From an uncultured Eubacteriales bacterium (lineage in GTDB: Bacteria; Bacillota; Clostridia; Oscillospirales; Acutalibacteraceae), in contig CAKSIG010000005.1 of the NCBI GenBank assembly GCA_934463035.1, positions 33,991 through 97,990 of the forward strand: a DNA stretch of 64,000 nt, given 5' to 3'. Position 1 is the stretch's first letter. Each line of letters starts with the position of its first letter. The translations under genes and the position numbers were made by a program. Under the pieces are notes generated by a model. That model searched no databases. It saw nothing but the letters and a program-made list of their open reading frames with translations, and was not told the DNA's origin. This document shows, piece by piece, positions 24,935 to 33,320 of the stretch.

Positions 24935-26317
24935 ATGGCAGAGAGAATACAAAAGAAACAACTTGATATATTGCACGGCTCAATATGGAACAAATTGCCG
25001 CAGTTTGCCTTGCCGATAGCGGCAACCGCAATATTGGAACAGCTTTTTAATGCGTCAGACGTTGCGGTTGTCGGCAACTTTACGGGTTCGCAGCGCACCG
25101 CCGCCGTTGCTGCTGTCGGGGCTAACAGCTCGGTTATCGGACTTATTGTAAATTTGTTCATAGGAATTGCTCTCGGCAGTAATGTTGTAATCGCCCACGC
25201 CGTGGGGCAGGGTGAAAAAGACGCCGTGAAAAAGGCGGTACATACGTCGGTTCTCGTTTCTTTAATAGGCGGAATTTTGGTCGGTCTGCTCGGCGAGCTG
25301 ATTGCAAGACCGCTCCTCGAACTTATAAACGTCCCGAATGACGTAATGCCGCTTGCGCTTTTGTATCTGCGAATATATCTCATCGGAATGCCCGTTATTC
25401 TGCTTTACAATTTTGAAGCCGCGATCTTCCGCAGCGTCGGGGACACAAAAACTCCTTTAATTGCGCTTGCCGCGTCGGGCGTTTTAAACGTAATACTGAA
25501 TTTGTTTTTTGTTGCGGTTTTAAAAATGACCGTAAACGGCGTTGCCATAGCCACCGTCATTTCAAATGCCGTCAGTTCGTTTTTGCTTTATAGAAAACTG
25601 AGAAAAACAACTCAGGACATTCACTTGGAGCCTAAGCAACTGCGGATAGACTTTGATATTTTAAAGCGTATACTGCGAATAGGTCTGCCCGCAGGTATCC
25701 AAAGCGCTGTCTTTTCCATATCAAATATCGTTATTCAGTCGGCGATTAACAGTCTCGGCACGGTAGTTATGGCGGCGTCAAGCGCGGCGTTCAATATTGA
25801 AATAATCACCTACGATATACTTAATTCGTTTTCTCAGGCTTGCACAACATTTGTCGGGCAGAATTTCGGAGCAGGAAAGCTGGACCGTTGCAAAAAAACA
25901 TTGGCTCTTTGCCTGCTTGAAGGCGCGGTTTTTCTTGCGGCGGCAATCGCCTTGATACTGTTCTTCGGCAAATCATTGCTCGCCGTTTTCAACAACGACC
26001 CGCAGGTGGTGGAAACGGGGTATATCCGCCTTATGCTGGCTATGGTGTCGCATTCGTTCTGCCTGCTTTACGAGGTTATGTCGGGCTATATGCGCGGCTT
26101 CGGCATTTCGCTTACTCCCGCAATTCTTACAATGTTCGGTGTGTGCGGCGTGCGTATCGGGTGGATACAGTTTGTCTTCCCGCAAAGCAGAACGTTCAGG
26201 ACTATTATGACGGTCTATCCAATAAGCCTCTCGGTTACGGCGTTGCTTATCTTCATAGCGTTGATATGCTACCGTCCGTCCAAAAGGTTTGCGCGTATGC
26301 CTAGGCAAAATACCTGA
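24935..26317 (+). CDS. MATE-family efflux transporter
   Basis: A 460-residue membrane protein with about twelve hydrophobic segments arranged as two related halves. Typical MATE features are the N-terminal LPIAATAILEQLFNASDVAVVG, GIALGSNVVIAHAVGQG and the FVGQNFGAGK segment of the second half. MATE proteins expel organic cations, drugs or metabolites using Na+ or H+ gradients. The start ATG 24935 has only a weak ribosome-binding site. It is a single-gene unit ending at a shared terminator with the convergent tRNA-Thr. Substrate not predictable. Confidence 0.92.
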   Translation: MAERIQKKQLDILHGSIWNKLPQFALPIAATAILEQLFNASDVAVVGNFTGSQRTAAVAAVGANSSVIGLIVNLFIGIALGSNVVIAHAVGQGEKDAVKKAVHTSVLVSLIGGILVGLLGELIARPLLELINVPNDVMPLALLYLRIYLIGMPVILLYNFEAAIFRSVGDTKTPLIALAASGVLNVILNLFFVAVLKMTVNGVAIATVISNAVSSFLLYRKLRKTTQDIHLEPKQLRIDFDILKRILRIGLPAGIQSAVFSISNIVIQSAINSLGTVVMAASSAAFNIEIITYDILNSFSQACTTFVGQNFGAGKLDRCKKTLALCLLEGAVFLAAAIALILFFGKSLLAVFNNDPQVVETGYIRLMLAMVSHSFCLLYEVMSGYMRGFGISLTPAILTMFGVCGVRIGWIQFVFPQSRTFRTIMTVYPISLSVTALLIFIALICYRPSKRFARMPRQNT

Positions 26318-26333
26318 TTTTTTATTGAGATAT

Positions 26334-26373
26334 AAAAAAACAACCTATCACTTTTTTGTGATAGGTTGTTTTT
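26334..26373. terminator. Bidirectional terminator between MATE gene and tRNA-Thr
   Basis: A 13-bp stem AACAACCTATCAC/GTGATAGGTTGTT (26339-26370) has T-runs on both sides, so it can stop the MATE transcript and the tRNA transcript. Confidence 0.9.
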
Positions 26374-26376
26374 GCG

Positions 26377-26452
26377 TGGAGCTGCTAACCAGATTCGAAC
26401 TGGTGACCTCATCCTTACCAAGGATGTGCTCTGCCACCTGAGCCATAGCAGC
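26377..26452 (-). tRNA. tRNA-Thr (anticodon GGT)
   Basis: A complete cloverleaf on the minus strand: acceptor GCTGCTA/TAGCAGC, D stem GCTC/GAGC, anticodon stem CATCC/GGATG with loop TTGGTAA (anticodon GGT, reading ACC and ACU), T stem ACCAG/CTGGT with loop TTCGAAT, discriminator T and encoded CCA (26377-26379). Confidence 0.98.
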
Positions 26453-26466
26453 AATACAGCCTTATT

Positions 26467-26495
26467 ATTATAAAGTACCTTGCGCGCAAAGTCAA
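26467..26495 (-). promoter_or_regulatory. tRNA-Thr promoter
   Basis: On the minus strand TTGACT (26490-26495), a 17-bp spacer and consensus TATAAT (26467-26472), 15 bp upstream of the tRNA. Confidence 0.9.
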
Positions 26496-26597
26496 GGAAA
26501 AAATAATGATTTTTTGATTTTCTTGCATTTCACGTAACAAAGGGTTAATTATTCGCATAAAATGTCATATAAATTGTGGCTTATGCAAGGTGATTAT

Positions 26598-27071
26598 ATG
26601 GATGACGCTCTCATAAAAAAGTACAGCGATGAATTGCTGGCAATGCAGAAAAAGGCAGTCCCCGCGGTCGGGCGCAATTATGACGATTCAAAGGGCGGAC
26701 TTGCGGTGAATGTTACTACGCTTTTATATTTGTATCCGCTTGAAAAAGCGCTCGTTACGGTGTTTACGGGTCCGTATGACGATATGACCGTTGTTGATAC
26801 CGACTATACGGACGAAAGCGGAAAAACCGAAAGATTTATATTGGATACCCCCGCAAAAAGCTCCTCGCAAAGCTCCGACGCCGCGGGCAATGCATATTCG
26901 AGCTACAATCTGCTCGTTCAGGCGGACGGATACGCTGACAGCGTAAGTATGGACGTAAGGGTTTTCCCGGGAGTAACATCGGTTCAAAAGGTCGATATGG
27001 TTCCGCTTTCGGCAACAGGTGATAATGAGGAACCGAGAATGACCGAAAGCTCTTCCGATTACGAATTATAG
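26598..27071 (+). CDS. Conserved-looking protein paired with a SpoIID-like gene
   Basis: A 157-residue soluble protein without signal peptide. The central part (about 36-145) has the look of a beta-sandwich of the carboxypeptidase-regulatory/transthyretin type: LAVNVTTLLYLYPLEKALVTVF, then YNLLVQADGYADSVSMDVRVFPG and VQKVDMVPL. The ATG at 26598 has an AAGGTG site; the upstream in-frame ATG at 26562 does not. It is followed after 12 bp by a SpoIID/peptidoglycan-binding gene, so the two are probably co-expressed, perhaps in sporulation. No confirmed function. Confidence 0.7.
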   Translation: MDDALIKKYSDELLAMQKKAVPAVGRNYDDSKGGLAVNVTTLLYLYPLEKALVTVFTGPYDDMTVVDTDYTDESGKTERFILDTPAKSSSQSSDAAGNAYSSYNLLVQADGYADSVSMDVRVFPGVTSVQKVDMVPLSATGDNEEPRMTESSSDYEL

Positions 27072-27083
27072 GGGGGTGAGATT

Positions 27084-28451
27084 ATGCCGGAAGCAATTTT
27101 GCCGTATGTGCCCGAATATATCACGGTGCATTTGGGACCGCCCGGTTCAAATGCAGAAAATGTGACGGTTCCGTTTGATGAATACATAAAAAACGTGGCG
27201 TCAAGCGAGATATATCCCACATGGCCCGAAAATGCTCTGCGCGCTAACATTTATGCGATAATAACTTATGCGCTTAACAGAATATATACCGAATATTACC
27301 GTTCGCGCGGTTACGATTTCGATATAACCAATTCCACCGCATACGATCAGGCGTTCAACCGTGACGGCGAAATATATCAGAATATCAGCGATATTGTTGA
27401 TGATATATTCGATTCCTATGTTGTAAAACAGGGACGAATAGACCCGTATTTCACACAGTTTTGCAACGGCACCACTTCAAGGTGCGACGGACTTTCCCAG
27501 TGGGGAACCGTTGAACTTGCAAATCAGGGACTTACGCCGTATGAAATATTGCAAAGATACTACGGTGACGATATAAATATAGTTGAAAACGCACCCGTAA
27601 GGGGTATCAACAGTTCGTATCCGGGCACACCGCTCAGGCTCGGAGAGTCGGGGAATAACATAAAGATAATTCAGACCGAGCTTAACAGAATTTCGCGGAA
27701 TTATCCCGCAATACCGAAAGTTTATCCAGAAAACGGCATTTTCGGGGTTTCAACCGAAAATGCGGTGAAAAAATTTCAGGAGGTTTTCGACCTGCCTGTA
27801 ACCGGCATAGTCGATAAATCTACGTGGTACAAAATAAAACAGCTTTATACAGGCGTTAAGGGTCTTTCCGATTTAATATCCGAGGGGGTCACGCTTGAAG
27901 ACGCAAGCCTGCCGTTCAGTACGGTTTTGAAAAAGGGTATGCAGGGCGAGCCTGTGCGGTTGCTGCAATACTATTTGCGCGTGCTTAAATACTTTAATCC
28001 CGATTTTGAACAGAGCAATTTTGACGGTGTGTATAACGATGAAACCGAAAACGCAGTAAAAAGATTTCAGGAGCTTTACGGTCTGCCTGTTACGGGCGAG
28101 GTCAATGCTCAAACGTGGCAGAGAATTGTTGAAACTTATAACGAAATAATCCAAAATGTTCCGGATAATTATTCGGGGAACAAAGCGCGGCTCTACCCGG
28201 GGTTCTATCTTACCGAGGGTATGAGCGGCAGAGAGGTTGAGGATTTGCAGACCTATCTTTCGCTGATAGGCAGATACTATGAGCAGATACCCGTAATTCC
28301 CGTGACGGGGTATTTCGGACCGCAGACCGCCGCGGCGGTGTCCGAATTTCAAAGACTGTTCGGTCTTACCGTCAACGGTGCGGTGGGTCCGCTTACGTGG
28401 TATGAAATAGCAATGCAGTACGATTTTTTGGTCGAAACCGAGGGTTTGTAA
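27084..28451 (+). CDS. SpoIID-like protein with three peptidoglycan-binding domains
   Basis: A 455-residue protein with no signal peptide. The N-terminal about 175 residues resemble the SpoIID/LytB domain (VPFDEYIKNVASSEIYPTWP, then GLSQWGTVELANQG). Three PG_binding_1-type repeats follow (about 185-250, 280-350 and 370-445), each with the pattern L-x-x-G-x-x-G...V-K-x-F-Q-x-x-x-x-L-P-V-T-G. SpoIID cleaves stripped glycan strands during engulfment; with binding repeats this protein probably acts on forespore or cortex peptidoglycan. The key SpoIID catalytic Glu cannot be verified by eye. Placement behind a small beta-rich protein suggests a two-gene operon. Confidence 0.78.
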   Translation: MPEAILPYVPEYITVHLGPPGSNAENVTVPFDEYIKNVASSEIYPTWPENALRANIYAIITYALNRIYTEYYRSRGYDFDITNSTAYDQAFNRDGEIYQNISDIVDDIFDSYVVKQGRIDPYFTQFCNGTTSRCDGLSQWGTVELANQGLTPYEILQRYYGDDINIVENAPVRGINSSYPGTPLRLGESGNNIKIIQTELNRISRNYPAIPKVYPENGIFGVSTENAVKKFQEVFDLPVTGIVDKSTWYKIKQLYTGVKGLSDLISEGVTLEDASLPFSTVLKKGMQGEPVRLLQYYLRVLKYFNPDFEQSNFDGVYNDETENAVKRFQELYGLPVTGEVNAQTWQRIVETYNEIIQNVPDNYSGNKARLYPGFYLTEGMSGREVEDLQTYLSLIGRYYEQIPVIPVTGYFGPQTAAAVSEFQRLFGLTVNGAVGPLTWYEIAMQYDFLVETEGL

Positions 28452-28470
28452 AATTTTTTTCAAAAAACTA

Positions 28471-28499
28471 TTGACAAGTGAATAGGTTGGGTTTATAAT
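28471..28499 (+). promoter_or_regulatory. Promoter of the lysine riboswitch operon
   Basis: Consensus TTGACA (28471-28476), a 17-bp spacer and consensus TATAAT (28494-28499), starting transcription just before the riboswitch. Confidence 0.92.
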
Positions 28500-28519
28500 A
28501 CAGTAAAATTTAAGTCAGC

Positions 28520-28688
28520 ACTTGGTAGAGGATGCGGATAGGATTAGTATTCTGCAATTTAACGTCGGCGAACGTTTGCAGAAGAAAGGCTGTTCCGCCG
28601 AAGTGGTCTTGCGGTTGCCGCCGTTTGATTGCTGGGACCGTACTTAACAGGTACGGTACTGTCACTTTTTTGTGGAGAGCTATCATGA
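28520..28688 (+). ncRNA. Lysine riboswitch (L box)
   Basis: The leader contains the L-box landmarks in order: GGTAGAGGATGCGG, ATTAGTATTCTGC, GAAGAAAGGCTG, GCCGAAGTGG, GCTGGGACCGT, a long stem GTACGGTACTGTCAC and TGTGGAGAGCTATC. GGTAG (28524-28528) can close the P1 helix with CTATC (28680-28684). It binds free lysine and, with the terminator at 28716-28755, turns off the downstream transporter when lysine is plentiful. Confidence 0.94.
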
Positions 28689-28715
28689 GTTTTGTCATAC
28701 CTGATCAATATTACA

Positions 28716-28755
28716 AAGCCTGTGATACTACTTCGTGTCACAGGCTTAATTTTTA
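28716..28755 (+). terminator. Riboswitch-controlled terminator
   Basis: 10-bp stem AAGCCTGTGA/TCACAGGCTT (28716-28725, 28738-28747) followed by AATTTTTA, about 25 bp upstream of the binding-protein gene. It is the expression platform of the L box. Confidence 0.88.
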
Positions 28756-28778
28756 ATATTTATCAGGAGATGTTTTAA

Positions 28779-29627
28779 ATGTCAACAACAAGAAGAATTT
28801 TATCGGCAATTTTATCAGTGGTTCTTTGTGCCGCCGTTTTTGCGGGCTGCGGTGCCAAGAGCGCAAAAACGGGCGTTGAGGACGGCGTTCTTACCATCGC
28901 TATGGAGTGCGCTTATGCGCCTTACAACTGGACCCAGTCGGACGACTCTAACGGCGCCGTTCCGATTAAAGACTCAAAGGATTACGCAAACGGCTATGAT
29001 ATTATGATGGCAAAGAAAATATGCGAAGCTAATAATTGGAAGCTCGAAGTTGTCCGCCTTGATTGGGACTCGCTTGTTCCCGCTGTTCAGACAGGCAAGG
29101 TAGATGCCGTAATCGCGGGTCAGTCTATGACCGAGGAACGTATGCAGCAGGTTGATTTTGCAGGTCCCTACATCTATGCGAGCATAGTTTGTATGACAAA
29201 GCAGGACAGCAAGTTTGCTAACGCTACAAAGCTGTCAGACCTCGCGGGCGGCAAATGCACATCACAGCTCGGCACGATTTGGTATGATACCTGCCTTCCG
29301 CAGATAAAGGATGCACAGATTCAGACAGCGTCGGAGACTGCTCCTTCAATGCTTATGGCGCTTGAAACAGGTGCGGTTGATTTCATCTGCACCGATATGC
29401 CCACAGCGCAGGGCGCTCTCATAGCTTACAGCGATTTAAAGATTTTGGATCTTGAAGACAATTCGTTCAAGGTTGACGACGGCGATATAAACATCGGTAT
29501 CTCGGTCAAGAAGGGCAACACAGAGTTAAAGAATAAGATCGACAGCGTGCTTAAAGATATGACTGCTGACGATTTCAACGCAATAATGGCGGAGGCTACA
29601 AAGATTCAGCCGCTTGCCGAGAAGTAA
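28779..29627 (+). CDS. Amino acid ABC transporter substrate-binding lipoprotein, predicted lysine-specific
   Basis: A 282-residue extracellular binding protein of family 3 (polar amino acids). Lipobox FAGC near residue 24; family motifs YDIMMAKKICEA, DAVIAGQSMTEER and a C-terminal KKGNTELKNKID. Family 3 alone would only suggest a polar or basic amino acid, but the preceding lysine riboswitch makes lysine the likely ligand. GGAGATG precedes the ATG. It starts the binding protein-permease-ATPase operon. Confidence 0.92.
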   Translation: MSTTRRILSAILSVVLCAAVFAGCGAKSAKTGVEDGVLTIAMECAYAPYNWTQSDDSNGAVPIKDSKDYANGYDIMMAKKICEANNWKLEVVRLDWDSLVPAVQTGKVDAVIAGQSMTEERMQQVDFAGPYIYASIVCMTKQDSKFANATKLSDLAGGKCTSQLGTIWYDTCLPQIKDAQIQTASETAPSMLMALETGAVDFICTDMPTAQGALIAYSDLKILDLEDNSFKVDDGDINIGISVKKGNTELKNKIDSVLKDMTADDFNAIMAEATKIQPLAEK

Positions 29628-29632
29628 TAAAC

Positions 29633-29652
29633 AGCCCGACATTTGTCGGGCT
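29633..29652 (+). other. Hairpin between binding-protein and permease genes
   Basis: Near-perfect stem AGCCCGAC-atttGTCGGGCT without T-tract. As between mglB and mglA, it probably stabilises the binding-protein message or reduces read-through. Confidence 0.65.
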
Positions 29653-29691
29653 TAGTATATAATGCAATAGAAATTGAAACGGAGAATATAT

Positions 29692-30498
29692 ATGAATAAG
29701 CTGGCAGAGCTGTGGAGCGATATAGCTGCTTGTTGGAGCGAGAGTTCATCGCAGTATCTTACGGGTGCGCTCAAAACTATCGAACTCGCCGTTGTAGCTA
29801 CCGCTATCGGCTGTATTATAGGTCTTGCCTGCGGAATAATACAAACTATTCCGTGCGGCAAGAATGACAATATATTTAAAAAGGTATTGCTGGGCATTGT
29901 CAAGGCAATAGTCCGCATATACGTAGAAGTATTCCGCGGAACGCCGATGATAATACAGGCAATCTTCATTTACTACGCATTGCCTTACTTTACTGACGGC
30001 GCGATAAACCTTGAAGTGACGTTTGCCGCTTATCTCGTTGTTTCCATAAACACGGGCGCTTATATGGCGGAGACGGTTCGCGGAGGAATAATGTCGATAG
30101 ACATAGGTCAGACCGAGGGCGCAAAGTCAATCGGTATGAACCACTTTAAAACTATGCTCTATGTAATTTTGCCCCAGACTATACGCAACATAATACCGCA
30201 GATAGGCAACAACCTTATAATCAACGTTAAGGACACGTCTGTTATGTTCGTTATAGGTTATGCCGAACTGTTTGCGGCTCACAAGGCTATTGTCGGCGCA
30301 AAATATATTTACTTCCCGTCGGCGGTTATTACATTGACTATCTACCTTGTTATGACCGTAATATGCTCGCTCATTTTAAGACTGTGGGAAAAGAAGATGG
30401 ACGGTCCCGAAAACTTCAACGTGGCTACCACAGATACACTCACTCATACGAGCGGAACGTTTTCATACGTTAAAAAGTCCAAAAGGAGGGGAAGATAA
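29692..30498 (+). CDS. Amino acid ABC transporter permease, predicted lysine-specific
   Basis: A 268-residue inner-membrane permease of the HisM/GlnP family. The N-terminal TM segment follows a short polar stretch (LTGALKTIELAVVATAIG), and the conserved coupling motif appears as VEVFRGTPMIIQAIF and later EGAKSIGMNHFKTMLYVILPQ. ATG 29692 has a GGAG site; the TTG 18 bases earlier does not. Its stop overlaps the ATPase start (TAATG). Confidence 0.92.
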   Translation: MNKLAELWSDIAACWSESSSQYLTGALKTIELAVVATAIGCIIGLACGIIQTIPCGKNDNIFKKVLLGIVKAIVRIYVEVFRGTPMIIQAIFIYYALPYFTDGAINLEVTFAAYLVVSINTGAYMAETVRGGIMSIDIGQTEGAKSIGMNHFKTMLYVILPQTIRNIIPQIGNNLIINVKDTSVMFVIGYAELFAAHKAIVGAKYIYFPSAVITLTIYLVMTVICSLILRLWEKKMDGPENFNVATTDTLTHTSGTFSYVKKSKRRGR

Positions 30499-31238
30499 TG
30501 GCAGAGCCAATTTTACAGGTACAGCATCTTTCCAAAACCTTCGGCAAGCACGAGGTTTTAAAGGACATTGATTTTTCCGTAAATTCGGGTGATGTTACGA
30601 GCATAATAGGAGCTTCGGGTTCGGGTAAATCCACCTTGCTCCGCTGTATAAACCTCCTTGAAACACCGACCTCGGGCGAGGTGCTTTATCACGGCACAAA
30701 TATAGACAAGCTCAAAGGCGGCGCAAGCGCGTACCGCTCCCATGTCGGAATGGTTTTCCAATCCTTTAACCTTTTCAACAATATGACCGCACTTAAAAAC
30801 TGTATGATAGGTCAGCAAAAGGTTCTCGGAAAATCGAAGGCAGAGGCTAAGGAAACCGCCCTTAAATATCTTGAAAAGGTCGGAATGGCGCCATATATAA
30901 ACGCAAAACCCTCTCAGCTTTCGGGCGGACAGAAACAGCGTGTTGCGATTGCGCGCGCGCTTGCTATGAATCCCGAAGTACTGTTGTTTGACGAGCCGAC
31001 AAGCGCGCTTGACCCTCAAATGGTCGGCGAGGTGCTTGAAGTTATGCGAAATCTCGCTAACGAGGGACTTACAATGATAGTTGTAACCCACGAAATGGCG
31101 TTCGCAAGAGATGTTTCAAGCAACGTAGTGTTTATGGCTGACGGCGTAATCTGTGAGGAGGGCACGCCGCAGGATATATTTGAAAATCCCCGCAATGACC
31201 GCACAAAGGAATTTTTATCACGCTTTTTAGCACGGTAG
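30498..31238 (+). CDS. Amino acid ABC transporter ATPase, predicted lysine-specific
   Basis: A 246-residue ATPase of the HisP/GlnQ family: Walker A GASGSGKST, Q-loop MVFQSFNLF, signature LSGGQKQRVAIARAL, Walker B VLLFDEPTSALDP and switch VTHEMAFARDV. It starts within the stop codon of the permease, which shows tight translational coupling. It powers uptake by the riboswitch-controlled system. ppa follows after 10 bp and may be read from the same transcript. Confidence 0.95.
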   Translation: MAEPILQVQHLSKTFGKHEVLKDIDFSVNSGDVTSIIGASGSGKSTLLRCINLLETPTSGEVLYHGTNIDKLKGGASAYRSHVGMVFQSFNLFNNMTALKNCMIGQQKVLGKSKAEAKETALKYLEKVGMAPYINAKPSQLSGGQKQRVAIARALAMNPEVLLFDEPTSALDPQMVGEVLEVMRNLANEGLTMIVVTHEMAFARDVSSNVVFMADGVICEEGTPQDIFENPRNDRTKEFLSRFLAR

Positions 31239-31248
31239 GAGAGTGTTT

Positions 31249-31788
31249 ATGAGCATTTGGCATAATATTTCATCGGAAAGAATTTCGGCAGAGGATTTTA
31301 TCTCGGTAATTGAGATACCGAGGGATTGCAAGGTTAAATATGAAATGGATAAGGAAACGGGTTTTTTGCGTATGGACCGCGTGCTGCATACCGCTACCCA
31401 CTATCCTGCAAACTACGGCTTTATCCCGCACACCCTTGCGGACGATAATGACCCGCTTGACGTTTTGGTTCTGGGGTCGGTGCCTGTTTACCCTATGACG
31501 CTTATACGCTGTTATCCGATAGGCGCCATAAAAATGACCGACAATAACGAGAACGATGAAAAGATAATTGCTATACCGTTCGGCGACCCGAATTATAATA
31601 CCTATACTTCAATTAACGACCTGCCTAAGCACAAGTTTGACGAAATGGTACACTTCTTTACCGTTTACAAGGAACTTGAAAACAAGCAGACGGCGGTTCA
31701 GGAAATAGTGGACGTTGACGAGGCTGTAAAAATAATAAACAGCTCGATAGCTAATTACAATAAAGTGTTCACGGAACAGGGAAAATAA
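31249..31788 (+). CDS. ppa: Inorganic pyrophosphatase (class I)
   Basis: A 179-residue soluble enzyme that hydrolyses pyrophosphate from biosynthetic reactions. Active-site motifs are intact: VIEIPRDCKVKYEMDKETG, YPANYGFIPHTL and the metal-binding DDNDPLDVLVL. The chosen ATG (31249) follows GGAGAG; an in-frame GTG two codons earlier is less likely. It sits 10 bp after the amino acid transporter ATPase and is closed by a terminator. Confidence 0.95.
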   Translation: MSIWHNISSERISAEDFISVIEIPRDCKVKYEMDKETGFLRMDRVLHTATHYPANYGFIPHTLADDNDPLDVLVLGSVPVYPMTLIRCYPIGAIKMTDNNENDEKIIAIPFGDPNYNTYTSINDLPKHKFDEMVHFFTVYKELENKQTAVQEIVDVDEAVKIINSSIANYNKVFTEQGK

Positions 31789-31805
31789 TATTATTACCGA
31801 TTGTC

Positions 31806-31846
31806 TAAGGCGTTGGGGTCTAAAATCCCCGACGCCTTAATTTTTT
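31806..31846 (+). terminator. ppa / transporter operon terminator
   Basis: Stem TAAGGCGTTGGGG/CCCCGACGCCTTA followed by ATTTTTTC. Confidence 0.92.
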
Positions 31847-31847
31847 C

Positions 31848-31876
31848 TTGTATTTAGACCGATAATATAATATAAT
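31848..31876 (+). promoter_or_regulatory. Promoter of the M50-scpAB run
   Basis: TTGTAT (31848-31853), a 17-bp spacer and TATAAT (31871-31876), directly after the ppa terminator. Confidence 0.75.
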
Positions 31877-31908
31877 AAAACTAATATATTAGATTGGAGC
31901 GGTATATC

Positions 31909-32601
31909 TTGTTAAGCAGATTGATTCACGGTAATATTGATTTTGCCTCTGCCGTTATATATATTATTTCATCTTTGGTAGTTATATTTTTGACATTGCC
32001 GATACACGAGTTTGCCCACGGCTTTGCCGCCGATAAGCTCGGCGATAAAACCCCGAAATATCAAGGGAGACTTACCTTAAATCCCTTTGCACATATTGAT
32101 TATCTGGGCGCTCTGTGTATTCTGTTCTTCGGCTTCGGTTGGGCAAAACCCGTTCAGGTCGATGCGAGGAATTTTAAAAGACCGAAACGCGATATGGCGA
32201 TAACCGCTTTGGCAGGACCGCTTGCCAATGTTATCGTTGCTTTTGTGGCTCTGCTTTTCACCAACGGTCTTAGCCTTTTGTATGCAAGCGTGCATACAAA
32301 GTTGGTCTACTACGCATTTTTCCTGTTTTACTATATCGCGCAGATAAATGTGTATCTTGCGGTCTTTAACCTTATACCCATTCCTCCGCTTGACGGGTCA
32401 AGGTTGCTTTCGGCTTTTCTTCCGAATAAACAGTACTACGCGCTTATGAGGTACGAGAGGTATATATTTATAGCCCTGCTCGCTCTTTTGTGGCTCGGCT
32501 GGCTTGATATTCCGCTGCAATTCCTTTCAAACGGACTTATGAACGGGCTTGATTTTGTCGCGTCACTGCCGTTTAACCTCTTTGGGAATGGTGGTATGTA
32601 A
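31909..32601 (+). CDS. Site-2-type (M50) intramembrane metalloprotease family protein
   Basis: A 230-residue membrane protein with the zinc motif HEFAHGFAADKLGD (HExxH, about residues 35-39) and the second ligand region NLIPIPPLDGSRLL (the N-x-x-P-x-x-x-L-D-G type). At least four membrane segments. The start is taken as TTG 31909, nine bases after GGAG; the TTG at 31894 would include the ribosome-binding site. Its stop overlaps the ATG of scpA. The link to scpAB is widely seen in Clostridia, but its substrate is unknown. Confidence 0.88.
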   Translation: MLSRLIHGNIDFASAVIYIISSLVVIFLTLPIHEFAHGFAADKLGDKTPKYQGRLTLNPFAHIDYLGALCILFFGFGWAKPVQVDARNFKRPKRDMAITALAGPLANVIVAFVALLFTNGLSLLYASVHTKLVYYAFFLFYYIAQINVYLAVFNLIPIPPLDGSRLLSAFLPNKQYYALMRYERYIFIALLALLWLGWLDIPLQFLSNGLMNGLDFVASLPFNLFGNGGM

Positions 32602-33320
32602 TGGAAACGGCGATTTCTTACCATCTTGAAACCTTTGAGGGTCCGCTTGACCTGCTTTTGCAGTTAATTGCAAAAAATAAACTTAATATATACGACATTC
32701 CGCTTGTCGAGCTTATAGATCAATACCTTGCGCAGATAGAACTGTTCAAAGAGGAACAGATGGATATTGCGAGCGAATTTTTGGAAATGGCGGCAAGGCT
32801 TATTTATATTAAAACGGTGAGCCTTTTGCCGAAACACGAGGAAACCGAGAAATTAAAGCAGGAGCTTACGGGCGAACTGCTTGAATATCAGGTGTGCCGC
32901 GAAATGGCGCAAAAGCTCGGAACTATGACAGGCGGGTTTGACTGTTTTGTGAAAAAGCCGTCGGAAATTGATTTTGATAAATCATACGAGCTTAAACACA
33001 GCAGCGAAACGGTATACCTTTCATACATGGCCGCTGTCGGGCGCGGCAAGCGCCGTCTGCCGCCCTCTACCGAACCATTTACAAAAATAGTCGCAAAAAA
33101 AATCGTGTCGGTCTCGACCAGAATAGTGTTTGTTATGCGCAAGCTGTTTCGCGGCGGACCAAAAAAGCTGTCGGCGCTGTATGATACCGCAAAAAGCCGT
33201 TCGGAATTGGTTGCAACATTTCTTGCCGTGCTTGAATTGTGCAAGGCAAACCGCGTTACGGTTGACGGCGACTGTGAAGACGCGGAAATTAAACTCGTTA
33301 AGGGGCATAAGCATAAATGA
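32601..33320 (+). CDS. scpA: Segregation and condensation protein A
   Basis: A 239-residue kleisin subunit of the SMC-ScpAB condensin complex that organises and separates chromosomes. The N-terminal LETFEGPLDLLLQLI and NKLNIYDIPLVELIDQYL segments are typical; the C-terminal winged helix contacts the SMC head. It starts in the stop codon of the M50 gene and its end overlaps scpB by 4 bp, so the three are translationally coupled. Confidence 0.96.
   Translation: METAISYHLETFEGPLDLLLQLIAKNKLNIYDIPLVELIDQYLAQIELFKEEQMDIASEFLEMAARLIYIKTVSLLPKHEETEKLKQELTGELLEYQVCREMAQKLGTMTGGFDCFVKKPSEIDFDKSYELKHSSETVYLSYMAAVGRGKRRLPPSTEPFTKIVAKKIVSVSTRIVFVMRKLFRGGPKKLSALYDTAKSRSELVATFLAVLELCKANRVTVDGDCEDAEIKLVKGHKHK

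Noticed and set aside
31243..31248. Earlier GTG start for ppa
   Set aside because: It would overlap the ribosome-binding site GGAGAG that fits the ATG at 31249.
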